Assembly (NCBI RefSeq): GCF_910592395.1
Contig: NC_088309.1
Span: 26,416,599 to 26,480,598 of the forward strand
From: Lineus longissimus
Taxonomy: Eukaryota > Nemertea > Pilidiophora > Heteronemertea > Lineidae
Length of the DNA stretch: 64,000 nucleotides
Direction of reading: 5' to 3'
Position 1 is the stretch's first letter. The number at the start of each line of letters is the position of its first letter. The position numbers and the translations under genes are program-made. Below, one piece after another: positions 53,150 to 64,000 of this stretch. Below the pieces are notes generated by a model, which saw only the letters and a program-made list of their open reading frames with translations, searched no databases and was not told where the DNA came from.

Positions 53150-53760
53150 AGTATAAACAATAGTCCTCATTTGGCGATTCATCTGCCTTGCCCACCACAC
53201 TGTTTGAAGCAGGTGTCCACGAAGATTCAGAATGCGTGAACCGCTACTTAAGAGAACAAAATGTTTGATGTTGCCAATAGATTATCATCCTTATAACGGC
53301 CACTCAAATATGTAGCTGACGGTACCAAACAACATGTCATCCACTCCTTCCCCGCCCGTAATCAAAGCAGGTGTCTACGTAAGAGTAGAAAAGAGGTCTA
53401 CAGCAATAAAACGTCTGGTATAAATTCCCAAAGTTTCTTGCTAGTTGCACATAACAATAAGTCCTTCATAGTTTCCTCCCCCGCACTGATCAAAACAGGT
53501 GCTCTCAAGATTATAGGTGCTTGATTAACTCCTTCAGACGGAGCTGCTCTCATCAGTCTAGAGGTTCCTCACCCTTCATCACCCAAGAATGTACAGGTTT
53601 CTTACGGAGTGATATATAGATTTCCCCTCCTCTCGTACACTAGTCAAAGCAGGTGTCTACCATGCATGATCAACTCCTCAGACAAATTTGTATGATATTA
53701 GTCTAGAGGTTTCTGGCCCCTTCATCTCATAGTATGTTACTCATGTAACAACATGATACA
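53150..53760. repeat. Degenerate tandem repeat, four copies of ~130-160 bp
   Basis: The phrase TCAAAGCAGGTGTCTAC or a close variant occurs near 53203, 53362, 53489 and 53645, each preceded by pyrimidine-rich sequence (CTTCCCCGCCCGTAA, CCTCCCCCGCACTGA, CCCCTCCTCTCGTACAC). A second shared block, AGTCTAGAGGTT with CCTTCATC, recurs near 53557 and 53700. Divergence is high, so the array is old. Confidence 0.65.
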
Positions 53761-54181
53761 TATGGTAATCGAACATGACACCACTCACGGATGGCTTTCA
53801 CGGACGATCAATACATTTAGTCAAGTAGACTTCACGAATATCATTGCACTCGCTCCTGTTAATGATTATGACCCTTCACTGAAACTTGCAGCTAAAACTT
53901 CAGACTTTCTCTGAAAGCTTCTACTTACATCATGTTCATTAGGAATGGTGCGATACGATATTGAATGGGACTATTGGCAAGGGGTTGACTGGTAGTCTGT
54001 CTGATTAGGGTGCCCAGTTATAAAAATTATAGACCTCGAAGAAACCGTCACCAATTTCATCTAATTTAGCACCTTAGAATATAAATCCTTCTTCCTCAAT
54101 TGAAACTACGGTTCTATGGTTGCCTCCACGTTCAAGACATCTTTAACGTAGCAAAACATCAAGAAAAGTGTAACCCCCTCA
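53761..54181. other. No gene seen
   Basis: Nothing recognisable between the two degenerate repeats. Confidence 0.5.
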
Positions 54182-54286
54182 GTGTTGTCCGTCAATTCAG
54201 CCAACGGTGTAAACATACCTACTAGAAAAGGGTTACCCTTTATTAGTCGTGTCCGTCAATCCAGAAAACGGATGCAAACATCCTAG
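54182..54286. repeat. Two ~40-bp copies at 64-bp period
   Basis: GTCCGTCAATTCAGCCAACG and GTCCGTCAATCCAGAAAACG start at 54187 and 54251. Both continue with G-TG-AAACAT-CCTA. Only two copies are visible. Confidence 0.7.
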
Positions 54287-55732
54287 TTTGCTAACTGTGT
54301 CAATTTGTGTGAACAACAGAGTCCCTATCAACGTATCATACTATTCTCATTGAACCAGTCGGCAATATATCGATTGTGGATAATCTATCAGCAAAGTGTC
54401 CTCGTGCAGGCAGCCTGTATTTGGTGGATATGTTGTGGTGCTGCTGACCAATGTTGTGATGCAAGTCTGATATGAGTTAGGCTATGGTAAATACCAGTGT
54501 GCCTGTGCTCGTGCCCGTGTAGAAGTTAAAAATGTTCCCCTGGAAAACGTGTCTGGCCCTGTTGTATTCTGGCTGATTGTGGTAGATGGTTCTAGAGGCC
54601 AAGATCGTCAATATATCAGAGATATCAGAGAAACCCTTTCCCCGGATAATTTAAAATGTCTCTGCTGGTGACAATTTGATGGATGAATATCCGGAATGTG
54701 GCTATTAGATTTGCTTTAATCGATCCTATCAGTATTACAACGATCTTCTTTAAGCAGGCCGTACTGTCTGGCAGACTTTCAGTGGTAAAATTTATATAAG
54801 TGACCAACATGCTGAGTTGATCTCATTTCAATTTAACTTCAATATTACATAGTGTCCTCACATCGATCTTCACGCAGCCTAATCCATCGTCAGTTTAGCT
54901 TAACTGTTGTGGCACCTGTGACCCGTGCTAAGATTCAGGTCTGGCTGGCTGAGATGTGAGCCAGAAAAGGAATATATTGCAGGATATTGCCACCATTTGC
55001 TGTGACAGGCAATGATGAGACCTGGTCATTTGGATGATATATTGTGACGCTACTATATGCCTTTGTAAGGGATTCAAGTCCACATGAACATTATCTGCTT
55101 ACTCAGGCAAACTAGGTTGTCAGCTCATCCATTACTGTGGTACACCTGACCCACGTGGGTTCCCATCACATGCATTAGAGGTTGAAACAAGGTCACAATC
55201 GATATCAAAATCATACATTTGTCCTCTATTCTGCGTTCGTTCTTGCATGGGGAAATTATTCTCCAAGGTCGTAAGGCATGTGCCACCGCCAGAATAGGTT
55301 CATAAATCCAACATACATGAATAGGATGAACATTTTATTTAAATCTAACAGATTCCTAAAATGCAAACGGTGGTACCTATTGCATCACTTGATAAAAAGG
55401 ATCGCTGATGGACGACGGACACGATACTATACAGACGTCCTTTCAAACATGTCTGCCAAATAGCCAGCAGATATTCTCGCTGATAACGGGTCCCATGTTC
55501 AGCATCGATTACTGTGTCACATTAGTGCAGCTCTAATCTGCCATGGCTGACCTTCGGAGAAACATAATGCAATAACTGACGGACCAAATCTGAAAGGTCT
55601 TTGGACCAACAGAGGGCGTGATTGAATAAATCAAAGAGCTGGCAAATTATTCTTTAGTGGCTCTGCTGATGGTGCTCTGACCTTAAGAGAGATGACATGC
55701 ATGAACAAAGACGTTATTTTTTTGGGCATGTA
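54287..55732. other. No gene seen, unique noncoding sequence
   Basis: Loose similarity between 54415-54475 and 55030-55070 was noticed but is too weak to call. No RNA gene or coding family. Confidence 0.45.
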
Positions 55733-55870
55733 TCAATCAATCAATCAATCAATCAATCAATTATGAATAAATTTCTATAGCGCCTGAACTCGAAAAAAGT
55801 TTCCTCGACTCTTTTACGTCTATGGCATAAGAATCTCGAGACGAGTATACTCTAAGACAGATACCAGACA
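55733..55870 (-). mobile_element. Probable SINE/LINE 3' end with (TCAA)7 tail
   Basis: Seven TCAA units (55733-55760) are followed on the plus strand by TTATGAATAAATTTCTATAG and then CGCC. On the minus strand this reads GGCGCTATAGAAATTTATTC followed by an ATTG-type tail. A GCGCTATA-AAAT stem followed by short tandem repeats is the known 3' tail style of several L2-related LINEs and the SINEs that borrow their tail. The element body would lie to the right on the plus strand (to about 55870), but its borders and family are not resolved. Confidence 0.5.
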
Positions 55871-58800
55871 TTCCACTCAGGTACTATTTGAGGGATATCG
55901 CCCCCTGTTTTTAGATTACTGTCCCGAACGAATCTTCTGGCATTTGTGTTCCAAGGTATACTGGAGCTGGTCACCCCAACGTCAGACATGCCACCGATCG
56001 AGCTATTCATAGCTTTAATATCAAATGCGGCGAATCTTTCTAATCATCATTGTCTGAGCTTGTGGATGATGATTGCACGAGGTGGGCAGAATCGCGTGGC
56101 GGAGGAATCTCACTATTAGGGACTTCGGGGGGCATTATGATTAATTGTCTCATTCGTTTAGGATAGCGCGATTCCTGGAAGTTGAAGGAGTGCAATCTTC
56201 CTCTGGATCTCGTTTAACATTTGTCGAGGACATATGGAAAAGCTAAGCGGTTCCTTGTAAGAGGTTCTCATAATGTTCTTAGAGTACTGTTATGATGTAA
56301 AATTCTTAGTCTAATACATCTCTCTTGTGATATCATTATTATAAATTTAGATATGTTTGTGATACTGACACGAAAAATGCCTTCTCCGTTTCTCCAACCC
56401 ATGTATAGTTATAGAAAGGGTGCTTTCTATAGTTATCGCCATTCTCGAGTTATTGTGTCGCCCATCAAAAGAAACTTGTAAAGCTGTTAGAGGTAATTGG
56501 TCTTTCTCACTTGTATTGGTCTTGGATATCATGGCAATCAGATAAGAAAGCCATTATTCTGTTGGTGTAGGTTAGGGAAGTATAATTTGGTACGTATCTG
56601 GAGGAGGTGAATAAGGACGAGAGAGAAGCGTGTAACGTATTGTTGGCTTTTAAAACGTCATTCTTAATGATATTTCTGATACACTGACGTGTGCCACGTT
56701 ACCGCTCGTTCCGAATCTGTTCTCATGGTAGAATTCCTATTATAATTTGCACTTTTACACCCCTGGCTAAAGGTTGTGAATCACTCATTTCGAACCTATC
56801 AAAATATCAGAACGCCACATTCTACAATATACATTACATTCGGAAAATTACTGATTCATATCCCGACAATGACAGCGCGAAGACGAAATTGCTTAACTAT
56901 AGAGATCGCCAATTGAATATTGGCATCAATATTTCACGTAATGAACAACTTGATCGATGCTTTCACAAATTTTGATCAATTCTGAGCTTGCATATGGTGT
57001 GTGAGATTTGCGTATTTGCGTATTTGGAATCTGACCATGAATACCATCACGGGTAATAATCAGCGTTGTAGAATTTGCAAATATTTATCTGTTCATTTGC
57101 AAGCAGAGCACAAAGACTGGTATCTGAAATCGACATAGATCTTGTTTGAGCTGTGTCCATACAAATAATTCTGCTTTTCAATTGGCTATCTATAGGTCAT
57201 AGTCATGTTAGTGGTTGATATACGTTTGCATTGTACATGTCTCAGTGGAGTTTACAGTGGTCGGGGTGAACAAATTAAAAATGTTGTCATAATCTTTAAA
57301 AAATCCAGCTAGAACATTCTTGCTTCATTGGTATGAACGGTTTTTCTGCCACTCCTCTTGGCATTGAAGATAACCACCAGTCAAAAGACAAGGTTTTCTC
57401 CAGTTTCACCTTCCATGATTGAGCCATGACAATCCGATCGAGTAATGAGAGCTCAACTAAAACTAAGGGTCCGCATCCAATTTAGCCTGAGTTTCAGCCG
57501 GGTAACAAGAAGAGGTTAGGAAAGCAGTTGAAAATGATTTCGGTATGTTGAACATATTCCCCTTGATATATACTGAATGACTACCGCTGTTTGCTGATTC
57601 TACGGTATAGCAGAGGGTAGAATGAGGCATGTGATTTGAATCGAAAGATGCTATGGACCCGCAGGTACAGAGGTATATACAGTGTCCCCTTAGTTTCGTT
57701 GCCAGTTTTATGAAAGTTTGGTTGCACGTTAGACCTCTGTCACAACCAGAATGCAGTCTTGAACGAGAGATGTAAAGTATCTTCATGTTCTTTTTCAAAC
57801 ATTGCTTTTGAAACATAACCTCATGAGAATCAAGCTTCTTCCAGTGTTTCTCCAGGAAAAAAGGCTAATGCTCAAATACTGAGGTGAAAATCAAACCACA
57901 TGAGTTGGTATCTCTGAGGGGGTTTTGTCACACGATAAAGGTAATAATGAGCTCTGTTTTTTTAACAGTGGAACCGGCGCCAGCCGAATACAACTGAAAC
58001 TGATTGGAAAACACTTTTAAAGTTCAGTCTAGTTCTGATATACTGCCTGTAAGTGTAGAATCGTAGGAGTTAATCACCGTAGGGAAATGCTCCCCTGTCA
58101 GGATTTGATGGAAAACAAGAGTTTTTACGCAGTAAACTCGTGTTAAGGCTGGTGATATCAGGTAGAATGGTGAAAATTGTAAACGGATGGCCGAGTCAGG
58201 TCAGTGTTCAAGCAGGTAGAAGAAAACATCCATCTTATTGATGCCATTGATCGGGGATTGCGCATTGCCTCATGGCAAATTCCTTTCCGTTTAACTTGCA
58301 AGTTGTGAACTGTTTTTGGGAATTTTTACATTCATAGATCTCTGAACGTTAGCTGAACGGTTGACAAATAAGCTGCAATTCACAAGAGCTAATTATTGTC
58401 TTCCTTGTCTGCATCACGAAAAATGGTGTACTGTTATGTTCCCCCCCCCACCCCCCTAGCCGTGTGCGCAGCCATATTCACCGAGTATCCCTTCTTTGAC
58501 GATCAAGAGATACCATGGCTTGGAGTGCGAATTCAGCCATTTGCACCGACCAAGAGGTTCTATATCGTTAAAAACCAAAGTAATTGAGAGTATCACCGTT
58601 AACCAAACGCTTCTCCTTAATAACAACATCTGATAAACTGGAGATGAAATTTTAGATTTATCTTCTTTTTTCCCCAAACTACCAATGAGTAGAGACCAAA
58701 CATACGCACGACTAATGCAATACTCAAAGGATGAACGATTAAAAATTCATTATTTGCCCAATGGGCATGGCATTTTTTTGTACTTTTAGAGGATGTACCT

Positions 58801-61800
58801 CGATTAGAAGAATATGTTTCCTTTTATGGGATGCAGTAATGGTACAGGAAAAGTTTTTGTTTTGCTCTTACTTTAATAATCATAGCCTGGTGCGTAGGTG
58901 GTTAATATCAATAAAAAAAAGAGACAGCAGGCGTGATAGATTCAGCTTTGTATTGAAGTCAAAGGTTGATAGGTGTATGCAAACTGAATACTGCTGAACA
59001 AGCGTGGGAAGTCAGCAAGTGTGTGGGTAGATGAATAGGAGGGTTCAATGTAAAATGAGAGGTTATCCTCAGAAAGCTTATTTGACATCTGACAGTATCT
59101 TATGGTCCTTGATCTCCATGCTTCTGTCTCAGCTCTTTGGCCCTAAGGCTACATATCCACTGACCTAGTTGACTTGCGGCGGTCTTTCTATTGTCTCTGC
59201 CGCATGTTCCCTGGCAGTGCCCATGGTACAACGAATGGGTAGATTGAATAAGCCAAACAACAGGTTCAATTTGCATGTAGTGCGTTTTGGGGTCGCAATG
59301 AACACGGAATAGGAAAAAACTACACATTAAATGAACAACCTATGGATACGCAATCTAAATGATGTCAATGGACTTCTGGATGATTATGATGACATTGTCC
59401 TATCCTGCTTGGTTATCATTATCATCTTGTGAGCTATCACGCCCAAGCGACTGTCGTCCGCGTTAAAATGACAAAGAACTAACAGCCATTAGTCTTAACG
59501 AGACCATTCCTTGTCATTGTTTGAACACATGATGCCGATTGTCTTTTGTCATGTTGAGGCACTATGTTAGTGTGTAATTACTAGACACATTTTGTTCCAG
59601 TGAAGTCAGCTTAACTTAGAAATTGACACATTTTGTGGTATTCTCATCAAATATCAATCCGTTGGAAAAGGCGAATTCTTGGTTAACTGTGATGCCAGGT
59701 GTAGAGGTTGATTTTGGAAGGACTGCTCAAGTGACACACAGTACAGTATTGTCCTTGATAACAGGTCTGTCCGCTTCAGGGCCAAGCTTTAACTTTAACT
59801 TGACGTTAACTCCTTCAGTTAACCCTGTTATACTTCATCAAGTAAATGTTAAAGCCAAGGTAGTGACTAGCTTCTTTAACAACTGGGTCGAAAATCAACT
59901 TGCCAGAGATTATCCTTGCTCTGGCATCTGTGTATCCGTGGTCAACTCACCGATGGGCATTAGATGGATGGTTTAATCTGCGCTGTCCAGGGTGATGTCA
60001 GCGCTGTTTCGCAGCCAAACTAAAGTGATACGTCTGAATGCTAGATGTCACTACCTACTTCATTCACAATGAGCATTTCTAAAAATCCCGAACATTTTTT
60101 TCGCGTCATCTATCAAATTATAAACCGCGCATGATAATGAACCCTTCATTCAATGGCTCATTTGACCTTCTCCTTACTTGCTATGAAGATCAAAAGTTGT
60201 TTTGAAAAATTAGAGAGACACTGAGATTATCTAGAGGCATTTTTAGAAAACAAAAACATGGTGCATCGCTGCAATTATATAACATGCGGAGGTGTGAATG
60301 AACCAATATCGATCATATAACATGACCTGGGTAAGTAACTGCGGCTTAAAACAACAAATTTGCTCATCGCTATTGAATTCTTCTGTAATTTTGTGTGATA
60401 CAAGAGGTGATGCTTATTTTTGTTTGTGCTGACACAATGTCTGCTAAAAATTATCCTTCCAGGGTGTGGTCGGGTTTTGATGCGGCCATTCTCTCTTATC
60501 GAGTGACACTAAGTGGGTGGAATCATAGACGCAACGTGGCCCTAACGCATTAATGGTATTATCTTCCAAGAAGATGAAACAGCTTGGGTCAATTTTTTCG
60601 CCCTGTTATAGTTTATCAGTGGGTGTATTGAATCTGACGTACGTCTGTTGGTTTTTAATTAAATCCGTTAGCCCGCTAAACTTAATCTTAATGCGGCGAA
60701 TCGAGTACAACTGCTACTGGAGAAATTTCTAAAGCCAGACAAATTACTGACATGAAACTTTTTTCGTATATCATTAGTTTTATGTTCACAGAGGCAAGTG
60801 GGTAGTATAAACAGAGCCAATGGTAGCTATACAATACTGCCGGAACATTTTCACTTGAAACTCCATATGAAGGGAAAAACACTGACATAGCATGGAAATA
60901 ATAAATAACAGATGCTCAATGTTACCGGTTAACCGTCTTTGATTTTTAGACGGTCAATATAATGATTCTGAATAACAATATAAATATGCGCCGATTTGAA
61001 GAAAAAAATCCGTTATGTCCATCCCACTCAGTCAGTACACCCACGATGACATTTATCATATCATAAATTCAAATTTTAACTTATTCGATTGTAAATTTAA
61101 AAAAAACAAACAAAGTGCCTTCAGCCTAGCTTCGGTCCTACAGTGTTCGTACAGTCCATTGTCTACGTTTTGAAGAAGGTGTTTGGAGCAGACTCGTGTC
61201 CATTCCTTTGGGGACCAGATATTGCACAAACCAATATGTTTGGTGCGCGATTTCATAACAGTGATGTACTAATATGAGTACTTTCAATTAAAACTATAGG
61301 TTACGCAAAGAAGGTGTTAGAAGTGACACAAAGAACGTAGTTATTATGTTAGCATTAGGTTCTTCTCAGAACGTGGCCACACCCTGAAGAAAATTAAATC
61401 ACAAGCTGCCACACGTAACAACAGATCCCTGTGATTACTGCTTTTTGCCATGATGACTGTGTTAATTGATTTTAGTTTTTGAACAATTTGCTTGTAATAC
61501 CATGATACATGTCATGTGGTCGGACTCCAGGAACCTCAAACGCTGAATGAACTTTGATTTTTAAATGACTAATGCATGTATTTGCCTGAGGTTCGTATAT
61601 GTGAGAATAGAGATGACAATGATGACACAGTACTTAACTCTATGATATGCTATCGCTACCCAAAATAGGTGAATAACACGGAACGAAATTTTAGATCGAC
61701 ATAAAAATGATGAAGACTAATAGCTTCGGTTTATTGAACTATATAAACTTTGCTAGCTCATCTCCACAATGGTTTTGCATGTGCTGGTGCTGACTTAGCT

Positions 61801-63546
61801 GGCGGTATTTTTAAAGGCAGTATATTGCACATTTCAGCATGGATGTCCATTAACTGAGGAATACCTTAGTCTGTTTATTTGTTGTTTACGTAGGCAACCT
61901 GAACCTGTATGAAGGGATGTCACCCAGGTGCACAAGGAACCTTACTCCTCTAATTCGACGAAATCAGACTCATTATCCACCGCAATCCCAGTCCATGATT
62001 AGACTATTGTGTTCCACTGGTCCTATCAATTATGCAGAAGGACATAGTAGCCTCCTTAAATGGTAATAGAATCGCCTCTATAGAGGGTACCTAATTAGAT
62101 TGAATTGGTGGTTAGCAATATAGTGACACAGAGTCCCGAGTCATTGAGGTATTTCTTTACTATTAATCACCAATTCGTCGGTTTACCTTACAATGCTACC
62201 ATAGCATTATCCTAGGCAGTATTGTATATATCGAGTTAAAGGTATAAGTATGTCTCGCTCAGGTCAATGGATCATGGTACTTTGTGAAACGTAACTAACC
62301 TGTTGGTCTTTCATTATGGTTTGATCAGTCACACCTTGGATGTTTTTATCGGTATCAGTATGCAGCCTTAAGGCATTGTCATGCGAAGTGATGATATTGA
62401 TAAAAGCAGTTATTTCATCATCAGACGTGTCAGATGCTGATATTGTTTGAGTCATATTAACTAACAAAGGTTGTGATTTTATTTTCAAACTGTGTCAATC
62501 AGTTTTGTAGCAATAAGTGTGCTAGTGGTGATAACCCCTTGTTTTAATGAAATATATTTATGAAATGATATATATCTCTGAGTAAATTTTAGTCATTTTT
62601 TGGGGGAGTTGGGCCGATTTTTTTTCTAAATAATAAATTGAAATAAAATTTGGCATATCAGAAGATTTACACAAAAAACCAACCTGGAGAATTCATCAAA
62701 CTGTCTCCCAAAAATAAGCAGTACAGAGGAGAAAATGTCGAAGTCAATGCACTTCAATATAAATAAAAATGTTATTTCGTGACCATGAACACTGAAATCT
62801 AAAAATCCTTTTGGGTAGATTGAATAAAAAACAACCTTTTAAGAAATTGAGGAAAGTGACCTTTACTGATGAAGCCGACTATAGGTAAGATATTTTTTAA
62901 AAGCTCATTGAGTTATATCCAGGTAGGTTTCTTGAAATGTTGCGATTTATTCATTGCAGATACATTTCAACCAATAGGTGTTTCTGAATCAGCGAAATGC
63001 TCATCAGTTCTTAGAGTGTGACCAGCCAATGAGCAAGTTTGTTACATCTGATTGTGTTGAGGTAATCCAATCAGTGAGCGTATGATTAGTATTAGCATGG
63101 GTGCTCTTGAACAAGAAGCTGCTCAGAAAAGCAAATATCTGCAAAACGTTTGAGGTTTTTTTTTTTCTTTTTTCACCACACTGGAAAAGATAAAGCCGGC
63201 CCACCTGACCAAATTCCGATTTCCCCCTCCTTTTGCACTCAATTCATGGCCACACACGTAGTCATGTGATCCTCGTTAGCTACGTTCTGATTATTTGTCT
63301 AAGATTTTGCTCGCTCTGAAACACTTATTTAAAAATTCAAGCTGATCGTGTTATTTCTATGGAAAGGTCTGGAGCCCCGTGACCGTGCAGCTGAAACCGA
63401 TCTGTAACTCATACTACCCCAAGTGCTTGGGGCTCACCTGACTGTGCCAATGCATCTCACATCCTCGGCAGACTAGTGTGCCATTCGTTGAGTTACCGTG
63501 CAAAGTTAAAAGATTTCAGCATCCACGGACACAACTTGGAAGCGAG
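55871..63546. other. No supported gene; unique noncoding sequence (7.7 kb)
   Basis: A C9-A-C6 tract lies at 58441-58456 and an 11-T run at 63156-63166. The plus frame 59623-59976 (117 codons, ATG start) is Ser/Thr/Val/Asn-rich, has no known domain, and is within chance length. No array, RNA gene or transposon domain was recognised. Confidence 0.45.
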
Positions 63547-63616
63547 TCACACTTCCTCTTCATCAGCTTCTGAAGAGATATCCTCGTCATTATTCTTGAA
63601 AGAAGACTGATGACAG
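63547..63616 (-). CDS. Weak candidate terminal coding exon with acidic C-terminus
   Basis: On the minus strand, TTTCTAATAAC (a branch-point-like string), a T8 tract and AAATGAAG precede a short frame that reads HQSSFKNNDEDISSEADEEE and one more Val before a TGA at 63547-63549. Acidic Ser/Glu/Asp tails are common at protein C-termini, and the acceptor arrangement is reasonable although the AAATGAAG before the junction is not pyrimidine-rich. A minus-strand AATAAA near 62945-62951 could serve as poly(A) signal. No upstream exon was found in the 384 bases to the window edge, and the length is far too short to be compelling. Confidence 0.13.
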
Positions 63617-64000
63617 CTTCATTTAAAAAAAAGTTATTAGAAAAAATGTTTTGAATAAATATCATTAATCTACTAAGTGATATATACATATTTACCTGAT
63701 CTATCTCTCATACTATGTTTTTCAATTTTATTGAGTTTGTACAATGCCCTTAAGGCCAATCACCTTGGATTGTATCATTGATATTAAAGATTATAGCATT
63801 GAGTCGTTGTTTAGGGTTCTTTAGTCGCCAAGGGCTATGAGAAATCCAATTCCGAAGTTCCATGATACAACACCTTACGTATGGGCTATAGTGGGACAAT
63901 GGCATGAAGGAGAGGCTACTTTGCTGAGTGGTGGTTGTAAATAGAAAATGGCTTAGACTTGAAATGCGCGCTGTAACTTATTTGATTCTCTGATATAGCC
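63617..64000. other. No gene seen at right edge
   Basis: Nothing recognisable. If the preceding acidic frame is an exon, this would be intron. Confidence 0.45.

Noticed and set aside
59100-59327. Minus-strand frame with RDNRKTAASQLGQW, considered as a Tc1-like helix-turn-helix
   Set aside because: The similarity covers only about a dozen residues and no DDE domain or terminal repeats were found.

Overview
This window looks like intergenic or intronic DNA from an animal nuclear genome, most likely a marine invertebrate. The pointers are: no bacterial gene packing, very low coding density, decayed non-LTR retrotransposon fragments, minisatellites and short satellite-like arrays, long C/G homopolymer runs, and AT-rich sequence (about 60% by eye, not counted). 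I cannot name the phylum from the sequence.

I find no gene that I can support with confidence. The longest open frame is 129 codons (51216-51605, minus). With stop codons at about 6% per codon over six frames of 64 kb, a longest chance run of roughly 130-140 codons is expected, so the open-frame lengths look like background. The reliable protein-level signals are decayed transposon pieces, visible only when frames are spliced across frameshifts: an RTE-like reverse transcriptase tail (about 895-1144, plus) and two related non-LTR fragments (2438-2573 and 3057-3403, both minus). Two further stretches (10405-10530 and 50190-50400) vaguely resemble the cysteine-rich end of piggyBac transposases and are only leads.

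Layout. The first 6.1 kb is a repeat-dense block: RTE-like tail, a 33-bp minisatellite (about 1460-2370), LINE relics, two copies of a 304-bp direct repeat (3601-3904 and 4289-4593), and a five-unit array of about 200-bp units (5089-6056) with an embedded 136-bp near-identical duplication and two C16 tracts. From 6.1 to 64 kb the sequence is mostly unique and noncoding, with old tandem repeats (11.4, 14.1, 24.5, 32.0, 46.7, 53.2 and 54.2 kb), a dispersed direct-repeat pair (35.8 and 36.3 kb), a perfect 24-bp palindrome (6185-6208) and a probable SINE/LINE tail with a (TCAA)7 tract (55.7 kb).

Three stretches (8.56-9.07, 17.3-17.46 and 48.5-48.72 kb) are dense in TAATTA-type homeodomain core sites and have the texture of developmental enhancers. 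If conserved in related species, they would suggest a gene desert beside a developmental regulator. A short acidic reading frame after a plausible splice acceptor (63547-63616, minus) is the best, though weak, candidate for a real host exon. I see no operon, CRISPR array, prophage or undescribed multi-gene system.
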